Of a stretch of 64,000 nt of DNA, positions 8,836 through 17,112 are shown piece after piece (the first letter of the stretch is position 1; the number at the start of each line of letters is the position of its first letter). Location: NCBI RefSeq assembly GCF_008312835.1, contig NZ_VSKS01000003.1:310001-374000 (forward strand). Direction: 5' to 3'. The notes under the pieces were generated by a model, which made no database searches, was not told the DNA's origin, and saw nothing but the letters and a program-made list of their open reading frames with translations. Origin of the DNA: Streptomyces marokkonensis (GTDB taxonomy: Bacteria; Actinomycetota; Actinomycetes; Streptomycetales; Streptomycetaceae). The translations under genes and the position numbers were made by a program.

Positions 8836-9840
8836 TCACCGGCCGCCGTGCAGCGTCAGGTCGACGACCAGTGCGCGGTGGTCGGTGTCGGGGAGGTCGA
8901 GGAAGCGGGCCCGGCTCGCGGCGAACTCCTCGGACACCAGGACGTGGTCGATCTGCGTGCCGAACGCCTCAGCGGTGCGCGCCGGCCAGGTCGGCGTCCG
9001 GTCCGAGCCGTCCAGCCGGGCCGCGTCGCGCAGACCGGTGTCGAGGATGCGGCGGAACGCCGCGTGGTCCTGCGAGGCGTTGAAGTCCCCGGCGAGCACG
9101 GTCGGGGTGTCCGGGGCGGCGGCGGCCGCGTCCCGCAGCCGCCCGAGCTCGCGCTGCCACAGGCGCACCTGGCCGGGGAGCGGCGGCATCGGGTGGGCGA
9201 GCTGGAGCCGCACGGTGTGCCCGCCGACGTCGGCGACGGCCCCGGGCATGCCCATCGTGCCGGGGACGCCCTCGGTGGCCTCGAGCGGGAAGCGGCTGAG
9301 GATGACGGACCCCTCGGAACCGCCGCCCGCCACGGCCCGCCGGTGCGGATAGGCGTCCGCCAGCTCCCGCCTCAGGGCCGCGTCGCAGGTGTACTCGCAC
9401 TCCTGGACGAACACGACGTCCGGTTCCTCGCGGCGCACGGCGTCGATCAGCGCGCCGGTGGCCTGCCCGAACTCCACGTTGGACGTCAGCACCCGCAGCC
9501 CGGCGACGGGCGGCCCCGCGGGATCGCCGCTCTTCCCGTACGGCTCGATGAACCAGGCCAGCAGGCCGAGGAGGACCACGCCCCACACGGCGCCGGTCCA
9601 CCAGCGGGCGAGCAGGGTGAGCAGCAGGCCGGCGGCGGTGGGGACGAGCAGCCAGGGCAGGAAGGCGAGCAGCTGGGGCACGGGGGTGATGCCGTCGGTG
9701 TCGGCGGTGCGGCACCCGGCGACCACACTCACCCCGGCGAACAGCAGCGCCGCACACCAGGCACCGAACCGTCGCCCGCCCCCGGGCCGGCGTTCCCTCC
9801 CGCCCCCGGTGACCGTCGGGTCGGCAGTCGCAGTGTCCAA
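8836..9840 (-). CDS. Membrane-anchored endonuclease/exonuclease/phosphatase-family protein
   Basis: A 334-residue protein with three hydrophobic segments in the first 100 residues, then a domain of the EEP (DNase I-like) superfamily outside the membrane. Landmarks are LTSNVEFGQ (metal-binding Asn), FVQECEY (catalytic Glu), LAGDFNAS (the GDFN motif), QIDHVLVS and TDHRALVVD (catalytic Asp-His). Homologues cleave phosphodiesters in nucleic acids or lipids, but the substrate of the actinobacterial membrane-tethered group is unknown. It is convergent with snpA, 25 nt away. Confidence 0.87.
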   Translation of the reverse strand: MDTATADPTVTGGGRERRPGGGRRFGAWCAALLFAGVSVVAGCRTADTDGITPVPQLLAFLPWLLVPTAAGLLLTLLARWWTGAVWGVVLLGLLAWFIEPYGKSGDPAGPPVAGLRVLTSNVEFGQATGALIDAVRREEPDVVFVQECEYTCDAALRRELADAYPHRRAVAGGGSEGSVILSRFPLEATEGVPGTMGMPGAVADVGGHTVRLQLAHPMPPLPGQVRLWQRELGRLRDAAAAAPDTPTVLAGDFNASQDHAAFRRILDTGLRDAARLDGSDRTPTWPARTAEAFGTQIDHVLVSEEFAASRARFLDLPDTDHRALVVDLTLHGGR

Positions 9841-9883
9841 CGTTCCGGCCTTCCGCTCACGGGTGCGATGCCCGAATCCTCCC

Positions 9884-10792
9884 TCAAGGACGAGGGAACG
9901 TGACGGATGGTTGCCGGGAACGGCCGCCCGGGGCGGCCGCGGGGGACGGGGGACGCCGGCGGTGTCCGCGACGGCCGGTCAGCCAGGAGGCCAGGGCCAC
10001 CGTCAGGCCCAGCGCGAGCAGCAGCCAGGACGCGGTGCGCAGGGTGGCGGTGAGGGCGTCGTAGACCGCGGCCGCCGCCGGGCGGTGGACGCGGTCGGGC
10101 AGGTCGGCCAGGGTGAGCCGGCGCCCGACGGCGACCGCGAGCGCGAGCAGGGCGCCGCCCAGTGCCGTGCCCAGGCCGGTGGCGGTGAGGGCGCGGCGGC
10201 GGCAGGCGGCGACGGCGATTCCGCCGACGGCGAGGAGGACGGTCGCGAGGGGCAGCCAGAGGGCGGCGGTGTCCAGCACGTGGTACCCCTTCCGGAGCCC
10301 GGCCACCTCCTCGGCCGGGACCACCGCGACCTCGGTGTGCTCGACGGGGATGCGGTGGGCGTAGGGCATGCGGTCGGCGGCGAGCCGCTGTCGCACCTGG
10401 GCGGTGACGGGCGCGAGGTCCACGGTGACCGGGCCGTGGGTGGCGGTGTCGTCGCGCAGGGCGTGCAGGACCGCGTCGTGGACGGCTCGGTTCCCCGCCT
10501 CCCAGGCGGTGCGGAACGCCTCCGTGCGGGTGAAGGAGTGCACGGCGTCGCGGACGAACGGGGTGAGGCCGGCGTCCGGCGTCCCGGGGGCCAGTTCGCG
10601 TACGACCTCGTCGCCCACGGTGTCGGCCACGGCGGCGCGTACGGCAGGGTCGGCGGCGAGGGGGGCCATGGTGTCGACGTACCGGCCGGTGTTCGCCAGG
10701 CCGAAGGCCGCCCAGGCGGCGAGGGTGGCGCAGGGGGTGAGGAGGCAGGCGAGGGCGACGAGGGTCGCGGACAGGGCGTTGCGGAGGGGCAC
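9884..10792 (-). CDS. Integral membrane protein of unknown function
   Basis: About 302 residues from a GTG at 10792, chosen because the residues before it are Pro-rich and unlike a signal anchor. The start is uncertain, as GGAGG sits only 2 nt from it. A first membrane helix (LSATLVALACLLTPCATLAAW) is followed by an extracytoplasmic domain of about 155 residues (GRYVDTMAPLAADPAVRAAV...) and then three further helices near the C-terminus, with a basic cytoplasmic tail (GRRGHRRRPPS). I recognise no enzyme motif. Similar proteins are common in Streptomyces and are annotated only as integral membrane proteins. Confidence 0.75.
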   Translation of the reverse strand: MPLRNALSATLVALACLLTPCATLAAWAAFGLANTGRYVDTMAPLAADPAVRAAVADTVGDEVVRELAPGTPDAGLTPFVRDAVHSFTRTEAFRTAWEAGNRAVHDAVLHALRDDTATHGPVTVDLAPVTAQVRQRLAADRMPYAHRIPVEHTEVAVVPAEEVAGLRKGYHVLDTAALWLPLATVLLAVGGIAVAACRRRALTATGLGTALGGALLALAVAVGRRLTLADLPDRVHRPAAAAVYDALTATLRTASWLLLALGLTVALASWLTGRRGHRRRPPSPAAAPGGRSRQPSVTFPRP

Positions 10793-10994
10793 GCCTCCAG
10801 GCAACGGGGGGTTGGCGGGGGGCGCGAGTGGGGGCGGCCCGAATGGGCGGCTCCAGGCGTTGCCCGGTGTGGGGCGGGGGGTGTTGCGCGGCCCGGCGAT
10901 TGCGGGGTGCCTCCCCCCCCAGAGGGGGTACCCCCCGGCGCACACCCGTGCCGCCCCAGCGGCGCGGCTGCCCGCGGCTGCCCGCGGCCACGGG
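10793..10994. other. Intergenic spacer with C-run and palindromic KpnI-like core
   Basis: A 202-nt spacer with no gene. It contains an uninterrupted C8 run and GGGGGTACCCCCC around 10914-10938. Read on the minus strand this forms short G-runs and a small palindrome, a type of element often seen between Streptomyces genes. I see no clear promoter. Confidence 0.4.
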
Positions 10995-11435
10995 CTACGT
11001 GACGGCGTGGCCGGAGGCGTCCTCGTGGGTGTAGAAGCGGTAGAACATCACGGCGAAGACACCTGCCGTGACGCCCAGGGCCAGTGCCGTGGAGCGCAGG
11101 ACGCTGCCGCCGGACTGGCTGAACAGGAAGCCGACCGCGATGCCGCAGAAGGCGGCCCAGACGACCGCGTGCACCTCCCGCCGGAGTTTCGGGGCCAGGG
11201 CGAGGAGCGCCATGAGGACCACCGCGAACACGAGCGCGGTGACGAAGCCGAACAGCAGGTTCCAGCCGGTGACGGGCCCGCCGTGACGCCGGTTGGCCGC
11301 CGCCCAGAAGCCGTACACCAGCCCGAGGAGGACGGGCACCGCGACCAGCGCCGCCCTGTGGGCCCGCTCGCTGAAGAGGTCCGTCGTGCTGCCCCGCTCG
11401 ATCGCTTTCGGGGCCCGGGGTGCCGCATGCGCCAT
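10995..11435 (-). CDS. Four-helix integral membrane protein
   Basis: A 146-residue protein. The start is the ATG at 11435 (MAHAAPRAPKAIERG), preceded by AGAGGAG; a longer frame upstream lacks such a site. After a hydrophilic N-terminus of about 28 residues come four predicted membrane helices (ALVAVPVLLGLVYGFW, LLFGFVTALVFAVVLMALLAL, VVWAAFCGIAVGFLF, ALALGVTAGVFAVMFY) and a short tail with FYRFYTHED. The pattern matches small Streptomyces integral membrane proteins of unknown role. The 203-nt gap to the next minus-strand gene argues for separate transcription. Confidence 0.8.
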   Translation of the reverse strand: MAHAAPRAPKAIERGSTTDLFSERAHRAALVAVPVLLGLVYGFWAAANRRHGGPVTGWNLLFGFVTALVFAVVLMALLALAPKLRREVHAVVWAAFCGIAVGFLFSQSGGSVLRSTALALGVTAGVFAVMFYRFYTHEDASGHAVT

Positions 11436-11566
11436 GAGAGCACTCCTCTCTCCTCGTCCGTGCCTACCAGGGCACACCCGCCGCGGTCCCGCGGCAAGTC
11501 GGCCGCCGGGGACCCGGCCTCCGGGGACCGGATGCGGGCCGTGCGGCCCCGTGCTTCGCTGGGGCG

Positions 11567-12778
11567 GTGAGTCCGGGCAGCGGGGGACAGGTCCTGCACG
11601 ACCGGTACCCGCGGGCCGGCCGCCGGGACGTCGTGCACCGGCACGAGATGCTGCGGGTGCGCGGCCGCAGTATCGCCTGGGTGCCGCCGCTGCTGCTGCT
11701 CGTCGCCATCGCGGTGGCCGACTACAACACCACCGGCGAGTTCCGGACCATCTCCTGGATCGTGCTGGTGCCCGGCATCGCCGCCGCGCTCTGCGGGGTG
11801 TGGGGCACGGCCGTGTTCGCCGCGCTGGCGATCGTCACGTACAGCCTCGTGGACAGTGCCTGGCCGCACCAGTTCCAGGCGGGGCTGCCGGACTTCATCC
11901 TCGTCGCCACCGGTGGCGTCCTCGCCACGCTGGCCTGCGCGGTGCGGGTGCGCGGGGAGCGCCGCGCGCTGCACATGCGGGACGTCACCGACACCGTCCG
12001 CCGTACCGTGCTGCGCCCCCTGCCGCGGGGCTGGGGCGGTCTGGAGCACGCGGGGATCTACCTCACCGCGGACGCCCAGGCCCGGGTCGGCGGCGACTTC
12101 TACGACATCCAGCCGGGCCCGTACGGCACCCGCGTCCTCGTCGGCGACGTGCAGGGCAAGGGGCTGGGCGCGGTGGAGACGGCGGCGGTGCTGCTCGGCA
12201 CGTTCCGGGAGGCCGGCTACCACGAGGCCGACCTGACGGCCGTCGCCGACCGGCTGGAGGCCAGGTTGCTGCGCCACCGCGAGTACACCACGGCGCTCGG
12301 CCGGGACGACGGCGACCGCTTCGCCACCGCCGTCCTGCTCGGCTTCCCCGCGGACCGCTCGGATGTCGTGGACGCCGTCGTCTTCGGGCACGAACACCCG
12401 CTGGCCGTCGGCCCCGGCGGCGTGCGGACCCTGCCGGCCGAGGGGGGTCTCCCGCTGGGCTGCCGCGACCTCGCCCCCGGCCCGCCTCCGGTGCGCCGGA
12501 TGCCGCTGGCCGTCGACGAGACACTGCTGCTGGTCACCGACGGGGTGACCGAGGCGCGGGACGGCGACGGACGCTTCTACCCGCTCGCCGAGGACCTGGG
12601 GCGGGCCGTGGCGGCGGACCCGCGGGTGGTGGCGCCGGCCCGGCTGGTCGCCGTCGTACGCGACGGGACGCTGCGGCACAGCCGGGGACACCTGGTCGAC
12701 GACACCACGGCCTTCGCGGTGCGGCGGACCCGCGCGCCGGGGGGCGAAGGCCACGAAGGGGGACGTTCACCGTACTGA
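11567..12778 (+). CDS. Membrane-bound SpoIIE-type PP2C serine/threonine phosphatase
   Basis: Up to 403 residues. The N-terminal 130 residues hold four to five membrane helices (WVPPLLLLVAIAVADY onward). The C-terminal 230 residues are a SpoIIE/PP2C phosphatase domain with metal-binding aspartates in GGDFYDI, LVGDVQGKG, LVTDGVTEARD and DDTTAF. Proteins of this layout dephosphorylate anti-anti-sigma factors and feed the many anti-sigma/anti-anti-sigma switches of Streptomyces. The GTG at 11567 is a tentative start; an in-frame ATG near 11648 is an alternative. It precedes the caspase-linked locus by only 63 nt and could be co-transcribed with it. Confidence 0.88.
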   Translation: MSPGSGGQVLHDRYPRAGRRDVVHRHEMLRVRGRSIAWVPPLLLLVAIAVADYNTTGEFRTISWIVLVPGIAAALCGVWGTAVFAALAIVTYSLVDSAWPHQFQAGLPDFILVATGGVLATLACAVRVRGERRALHMRDVTDTVRRTVLRPLPRGWGGLEHAGIYLTADAQARVGGDFYDIQPGPYGTRVLVGDVQGKGLGAVETAAVLLGTFREAGYHEADLTAVADRLEARLLRHREYTTALGRDDGDRFATAVLLGFPADRSDVVDAVVFGHEHPLAVGPGGVRTLPAEGGLPLGCRDLAPGPPPVRRMPLAVDETLLLVTDGVTEARDGDGRFYPLAEDLGRAVAADPRVVAPARLVAVVRDGTLRHSRGHLVDDTTAFAVRRTRAPGGEGHEGGRSPY

Positions 12779-12841
12779 CCGCACCCTTCGCAGCCGCAGC
12801 GGTTACCGTGCTGCCGTAGGTGATCGACAGGGGAGGGGACC

Positions 12842-13921
12842 ATGCCCGGAACCGTGCTGCTGCTGGCGGCCTCGCCGCTCGGCCGCGGGCGGCTGGTGGA
12901 CGCGGCGTCCGTGCTCCCGGTCCTCGCGGCGGTACCGCCCTCCGTGCTGTCCGGCACGGACACCGCGAACGTGGTCGAACTGGCCGACCCGCTGGAGCCG
13001 CAGGCCGTGCTGACCCGGCTGCGGGCGGCCGCCGCCGCCCCGGGACCGCTGACCGTGTACGTCGTCGGCCAGCTCCAGTTCGACCGCCGCCAGCGGCTGC
13101 CGCACCTGGCGCTGGCCCGGACGACCGCGTCCACCGTGCGGTACACGGCGCTGCCCTGGCACTGGTTCCGGGAGGAGCTGCGGCTGCGTCCGGCGGGCGC
13201 GACGACCCTGTTCCTCGACCTGCACGCCGACCCGGAGACCTGGCAGTCGCTGTGCGCGCCGCTGCCGCCGGGCCCGTCGCCGCTGGACTGCGGACGCGAC
13301 AACGCCGTGTACGGTCGCGTCGCACCGCCGCCGTCCCGTCGGGCGGTCGCGGCACCGGCGTACATGAAGGCGGTCGCGACGATCCTGCGCAGCGGGCGGC
13401 GTCCGCCCGAGGAGGAGCTGCACCAGCAGGCGCTGACCCGGATCGCGCCGGAGAGCGCGGGCACGGAGCTGCTGCTGGCCCGGCGCGGGCCGCTGCCGGG
13501 CGATCCGCACGCGGCCGTCACCGCCGCCGTGCGCTCCGGCCGGCACGCGGACGCCGACGCGCTCGCCGCACGGCTGGAGCAGGCGGCCGGGCTCGCGCAC
13601 GGGCCGGTCTCCGAGGAGGCGATGCACTGGACCGAGGTCCGGGCGGACCTGGCGATGCTGGCCGGGGACGCGGCGCGCAGCTGCCGTACCTGGCTGGCGG
13701 TGGCCACCGCGCGGCTCGCGGCGGGCCAGCCGGCGGACGCGCCCGCCGTCGAGGCGGCCGTGGACCGGGCGCACCACCAGTGGGGCCGGATCGGCGACCC
13801 GGTCCGGGCCCGCGAACTCGGCTCCGTCCTCGCGGAGGTGCGCGGCCGGGTGCCCGGGCGGCGCGAGGGAGCGCTGGACCATGTGCGGCGGCAGCTGCGG
13901 CAGTTGCAGACCCAGGACTGA
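12842..13921 (+). CDS. Pseudo-caspase-like protein, first gene of the EACC1/caspase locus
   Basis: A 359-residue cytoplasmic protein that I do not recognise by name. The first 140 residues show the alternating strand/helix pattern of a caspase/CHAT-like fold. TVYVVGQL lines up with the strand that in active caspases ends in GHG, and TTLFLDLHAD lines up with the strand that ends in D-x-C. Here Q77 replaces the catalytic His and H128 replaces the catalytic Cys; the spacing (51 residues) is close to the 56 in the active caspase two genes downstream. The C-terminal 190 residues are alpha-helical and Ala/Arg-rich. It is therefore probably an inactive partner or regulator. The start follows GGGAGGGG at a good distance. 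The fold comparison is my inference. Confidence 0.7.
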   Translation: MPGTVLLLAASPLGRGRLVDAASVLPVLAAVPPSVLSGTDTANVVELADPLEPQAVLTRLRAAAAAPGPLTVYVVGQLQFDRRQRLPHLALARTTASTVRYTALPWHWFREELRLRPAGATTLFLDLHADPETWQSLCAPLPPGPSPLDCGRDNAVYGRVAPPPSRRAVAAPAYMKAVATILRSGRRPPEEELHQQALTRIAPESAGTELLLARRGPLPGDPHAAVTAAVRSGRHADADALAARLEQAAGLAHGPVSEEAMHWTEVRADLAMLAGDAARSCRTWLAVATARLAAGQPADAPAVEAAVDRAHHQWGRIGDPVRARELGSVLAEVRGRVPGRREGALDHVRRQLRQLQTQD

Positions 13922-13959
13922 GCGGCGTACGAACCCTCCCCAGCGGACAACCGCGGTGC

Positions 13960-13965
13960 CATGAT
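13960..13965 (+). promoter_or_regulatory. Possible -10 element giving a leaderless EACC1 transcript
   Basis: CATGAT ends 8 nt before the ATG at 13974, and no ribosome binding site precedes that ATG. A start of transcription at or next to the ATG would give a leaderless message, common in Streptomyces. The -35 region (around CGGACA at 13934) is weak. Confidence 0.35.
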
Positions 13966-13973
13966 GGTGAGTT

Positions 13974-14336
13974 ATGGCTGAGGGGGATGGTGTGGCCAAC
14001 CAGGGCATTCGGATACGCCTGGTCGGGAGGGCGGCCGACAGCGACATCGGTGCGCTGCGCAAGTGGCTGGAGCGGGAGAAACCGCTCGAGGAGCGGGTGC
14101 GCGCGGGTCAGTTGAAGATCCACGAGCGGCCACGGACGGACGAGACCGGCACTCCCATGGGCGTCGGCTCGGACATCGTGCTCATCGTGACCGGGGCGGC
14201 CGCGACCGTGGTCTTCCAGGAGCTCCTGGACCAGGTCAGGCGGGCGGTGTCGGCCTGGCGGGACAACCGGCGCGACGTCGAGGACGGCGAACCGCCGGAG
14301 GGCAGAGTCGAACCGGTGAACCTCGACGACAGGTAG
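13974..14336 (+). CDS. EACC1-type effector-associated constant component
   Basis: A 120-residue protein matching the effector-associated constant component 1 family, described by comparative genomics as a fixed partner of caspase- or trypsin-like effectors in actinobacterial conflict systems. The N-terminal half (IRIRLVGRAADSDIGALRKW) looks like an alpha/beta fold; the second half has one strongly hydrophobic segment (DIVLIVTGAAATVVFQELL), then a helix and an acidic tail. An alternative GTG at 13992 has GAGGGG just upstream, but the ATG fits a leaderless transcript. Its stop is only 4 nt from the caspase gene, so the two are surely co-translated. Molecular function is unknown; an adaptor or membrane-associating role is plausible. 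Confidence 0.8.
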   Translation: MAEGDGVANQGIRIRLVGRAADSDIGALRKWLEREKPLEERVRAGQLKIHERPRTDETGTPMGVGSDIVLIVTGAAATVVFQELLDQVRRAVSAWRDNRRDVEDGEPPEGRVEPVNLDDR

Positions 14337-14340
14337 GCCG

Positions 14341-17112
14341 GTGACCCCCTTCGACCCGCGCGGACTGGTGAACCGGGCGCTGCTGGTCGGTGTGTCCGGG
14401 TACGACTTCACCGGGCCGCCGCACGGCGTGCCGGGCGGGCTCCCGGCGGTCGGGCACAACCTCGACCGGATGCGCGAGGCGCTGGTGCGCGGGCGGGTCT
14501 TCGGCGAGCGGGAGATCAGGGCACTGCCCTCGCCGCTCCTGACCGAGTTCAGCCAGGAGCTGCAGAGGTCCGCCAAGGAGGCCGAGGGACTGCTGCTGGT
14601 CTACTTCGCGGGGCACGGTGCCGTCCCCAGCGGCGACGACGAACTGTATCTGCAGATGCGCGACGCCAGGGTGATCCCCGGCAAGCACACGGTGTTCGAC
14701 GGCGCGGAGAAGTTCAGCGACCTGCTGGCGAGGGTGCTGGCCACCAGTCCGGCGCAGCGGATCGTGGTGATGCTCGACTGCTGCTTCGCGGGCAACGCGG
14801 CGCGGGTCTGGGAGCGCTTCGAGGACAAGCAGCACGTCCTGCTGCTGATGAGCGTGCAGGCCAACCACCGTATCGACGCGGGCGATCCGCGGACGCCGAC
14901 GCCGTTCACCACCGAACTCGCCGCCCTTCTCGCCGAGGAGGGCGACACCCGTCTGTCGGCCCTCGCCGACCGGCTGCTGGAACGGATGGCCGCGCTCGGC
15001 CACCGCACCGTGCGCGACGAGGCCTGGGAGCCGCAGCTTCGCGCGGAACTGGGCATGGACGTGCTGCTGAGAGCGGGCGGCGGGCAGGTCCCGCCGCCTC
15101 CCCTCCCGGAGTCCCGGGCCACGGAGCCGCCCGCATCCCCGGAGTCCGGGGCCACGGAGCCGCCCGCATCCCCGGAGTCACGGGCCACGGAGCCGCCTGC
15201 CTCGCCCGGGTCCCGGGCCACGGAGCCGCCCGCATCCCCGGCGTCCCGGGCCACGGAGCCGCCCGCATCCCCGGAGTCACGGGAACTCCCGGAGCCCGCC
15301 CCGCCCCGCCGGCCCGTCCGTGCCCTGCTGTCCGCGCTGCTCGGCCCGCTTCGCCGTGCGGGCGCCGCCCTGGTGGGCCTCTTCCGCCCGACCGCTCCGC
15401 CGCGACCGCTGCGGTGGACCGTGTTCCGGATCGGCCTCCCGGCCGTTCTCGTCACCGGGCTCCTCGGCCTCGGCCTCTACGGCCCGCTGAGATTCATCGG
15501 GGGCGACGACACCCCCTGCGCCCCGCCGCTGGAACTGCGGGTGCTGACCGACCCGGATCTGGAGCCGACCGTCCGCGCCGCCGCCGACGCCTATCTCACC
15601 TCCGGCGAGAACACCACCGGCGACGGCTGCCGGCGCACCGGCGTCACCGTCTACAGCGCGGGCTCCTCGGACGTGGTCGGCGCTCTGCGCAGCCGGACGG
15701 GCGCCTGGCACGAACCCCACGACGAGGACGTCAACCCGCAGCGGGACATCGGCCCGCAGCCGGACATCTGGATCCCCGCCTCCCGCGCCGACGTCGACCG
15801 GGCCGAGGACGGGCGGGACACGGACGCCGTCGCCGCCCTGGCCCCCGAGGAGGAACCCCTCGCCTACTCCCCCGTCGTGCTCGCCGTCCCGCACGCCATC
15901 GCCTCCGAGGCCCTGGACGACCGCACCGGTCACACCCTCACCGAGCTGATCGACGGCCTCAAGGCGAGGGACGAGGACGCCGCCGTACGCCGCCCCGACC
16001 CGGAGTTCACGGACGTGGGGCTGCTCGCCACCCTCGGCCTGTACGGCGCGGACGCGCGCGCCGTCTCCCGCGGGGAACGCCTGGTCGCCCAGCCGGGACC
16101 GCCCTCCCCCACCGCCGCCGAGCTGCTGTGCACGCTGCCCGACGACGACGCCGTGGACCACCGCACCGCGGCCCTTGTCCCGGAGTTCCTGCTGCGCAGC
16201 GGCGTGGGCTGCGACCGCACCACGCGCAGTCCGCGTTCCGCCCAGTACCCGCGGGACGTCCCCGGCGTGGAGCCGGTGTTCGTGCGGGTCCGCTGGCGGG
16301 GCGCCGACCGCGACGAGGCGGACCGGGACGCGTCGGTCGCCGGGTTCCGCGACTGGCTGACCGGTGAGGGGGGCCGGGAGGTGTTCGCCCGGGACGGCTT
16401 CCGGTCCGCTTACGGCCGGGAGCTGCTGGACCAGGAGCGGGTCGCCGAGGGCGTGCTGCGCGCGCCCAGTCCGCTCGACGAGTCGGCCGGCCGGGACGCG
16501 ACGGCGCGGACGCTGCGCGCCTACCAGGACGCCGGCGGCCCCGGACGGGTGCTGTTCCTGCTGGACAGCTCCGGTTCGATGGCCGCCCTGTGGGAGGGGC
16601 CGAGCGGCGGACCCGGTCTGCTGCGGCAGTCGCTGGGCGGACTGGGCGGGGAGGACGAGTACGGCGTGTGGACGGTGGCGGGCACCGGCGACCGGCGGTA
16701 CGAGACGCTCCTGGACCTCGCCCCGCACAGCCGGGCCGGCGCCGAGCGCGCCGTCGGCACCGGCGCCCGGGTCCGGGACGCCGAGGCCGATCCGCACGCG
16801 GCCCTGCTCGCCGCGCTCGAGGAGATGGAGGACCGCGGGGACGGCGACCGGCGGCCCCAGCTGATCGTGCACATCACCGACGGCGAGGACAACGACCGGC
16901 TGACCGGCGCCCGTCTGACCGAGGTGCTCACCGCGGCCCGGACGTCCGGGGTCCCGGTGACCGTGGTGTCGCTGCAGAGCGGCGGCTGCGACCGGGACCG
17001 GCCGGACCACCGGATCGCCGACGTGAGCGGCGGGCGCTGCCTGGACGCCGGGGACGACCTGGGCGCGGCCCTGCACGACGAGGTCGCCCGCACGGGAACG
17101 GGGGAGGGCTGA
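14341..17112 (+). CDS. EACC1-associated caspase fused through a TM helix to an extracellular SBP-like and vWA region
   Basis: A 923-residue multidomain protein. Residues 1-245 are a caspase-family (C14) protease with an intact dyad: H92 in YFAGHG and C148 in LDCCFAG. Residues 258-312 are five copies of an 11-residue repeat (SRATEPPASPE), a flexible linker, followed by a basic stretch. Residues 359-383 form one membrane helix (IGLPAVLVTGLLGLGLYG). Outside the membrane lies a region resembling a periplasmic substrate-binding domain (about 395-720; ELRVLTDPDLEPTVRAAADA, QPDIWIPAS), then a vWA domain from 735 with the metal site D742-S-S-G-S746 and HITDGED. The layout suggests that ligand sensing outside activates or releases a protease inside. 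GTG start. The stop overlaps the next gene (ATGA). Confidence 0.9.
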   Translation: MTPFDPRGLVNRALLVGVSGYDFTGPPHGVPGGLPAVGHNLDRMREALVRGRVFGEREIRALPSPLLTEFSQELQRSAKEAEGLLLVYFAGHGAVPSGDDELYLQMRDARVIPGKHTVFDGAEKFSDLLARVLATSPAQRIVVMLDCCFAGNAARVWERFEDKQHVLLLMSVQANHRIDAGDPRTPTPFTTELAALLAEEGDTRLSALADRLLERMAALGHRTVRDEAWEPQLRAELGMDVLLRAGGGQVPPPPLPESRATEPPASPESGATEPPASPESRATEPPASPGSRATEPPASPASRATEPPASPESRELPEPAPPRRPVRALLSALLGPLRRAGAALVGLFRPTAPPRPLRWTVFRIGLPAVLVTGLLGLGLYGPLRFIGGDDTPCAPPLELRVLTDPDLEPTVRAAADAYLTSGENTTGDGCRRTGVTVYSAGSSDVVGALRSRTGAWHEPHDEDVNPQRDIGPQPDIWIPASRADVDRAEDGRDTDAVAALAPEEEPLAYSPVVLAVPHAIASEALDDRTGHTLTELIDGLKARDEDAAVRRPDPEFTDVGLLATLGLYGADARAVSRGERLVAQPGPPSPTAAELLCTLPDDDAVDHRTAALVPEFLLRSGVGCDRTTRSPRSAQYPRDVPGVEPVFVRVRWRGADRDEADRDASVAGFRDWLTGEGGREVFARDGFRSAYGRELLDQERVAEGVLRAPSPLDESAGRDATARTLRAYQDAGGPGRVLFLLDSSGSMAALWEGPSGGPGLLRQSLGGLGGEDEYGVWTVAGTGDRRYETLLDLAPHSRAGAERAVGTGARVRDAEADPHAALLAALEEMEDRGDGDRRPQLIVHITDGEDNDRLTGARLTEVLTAARTSGVPVTVVSLQSGGCDRDRPDHRIADVSGGRCLDAGDDLGAALHDEVARTGTGEG
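15112..15276 (+). repeat. Five tandem 33-bp repeats in the caspase gene
   Basis: Five exact-length 33-bp units start at 15112, 15145, 15178, 15211 and 15244, each encoding S-(R/G)-A-T-E-P-P-A-S-P-(E/G/A). They lie between the protease and the membrane helix. High DNA identity suggests that copy number varies between strains. Confidence 0.93.

Noticed and set aside
10905-10945. C8 run with GGGGGTACCCCCC as a functional quadruplex or protein site
   Set aside because: Similar G/C runs occur between many Streptomyces genes; no context supports a role.
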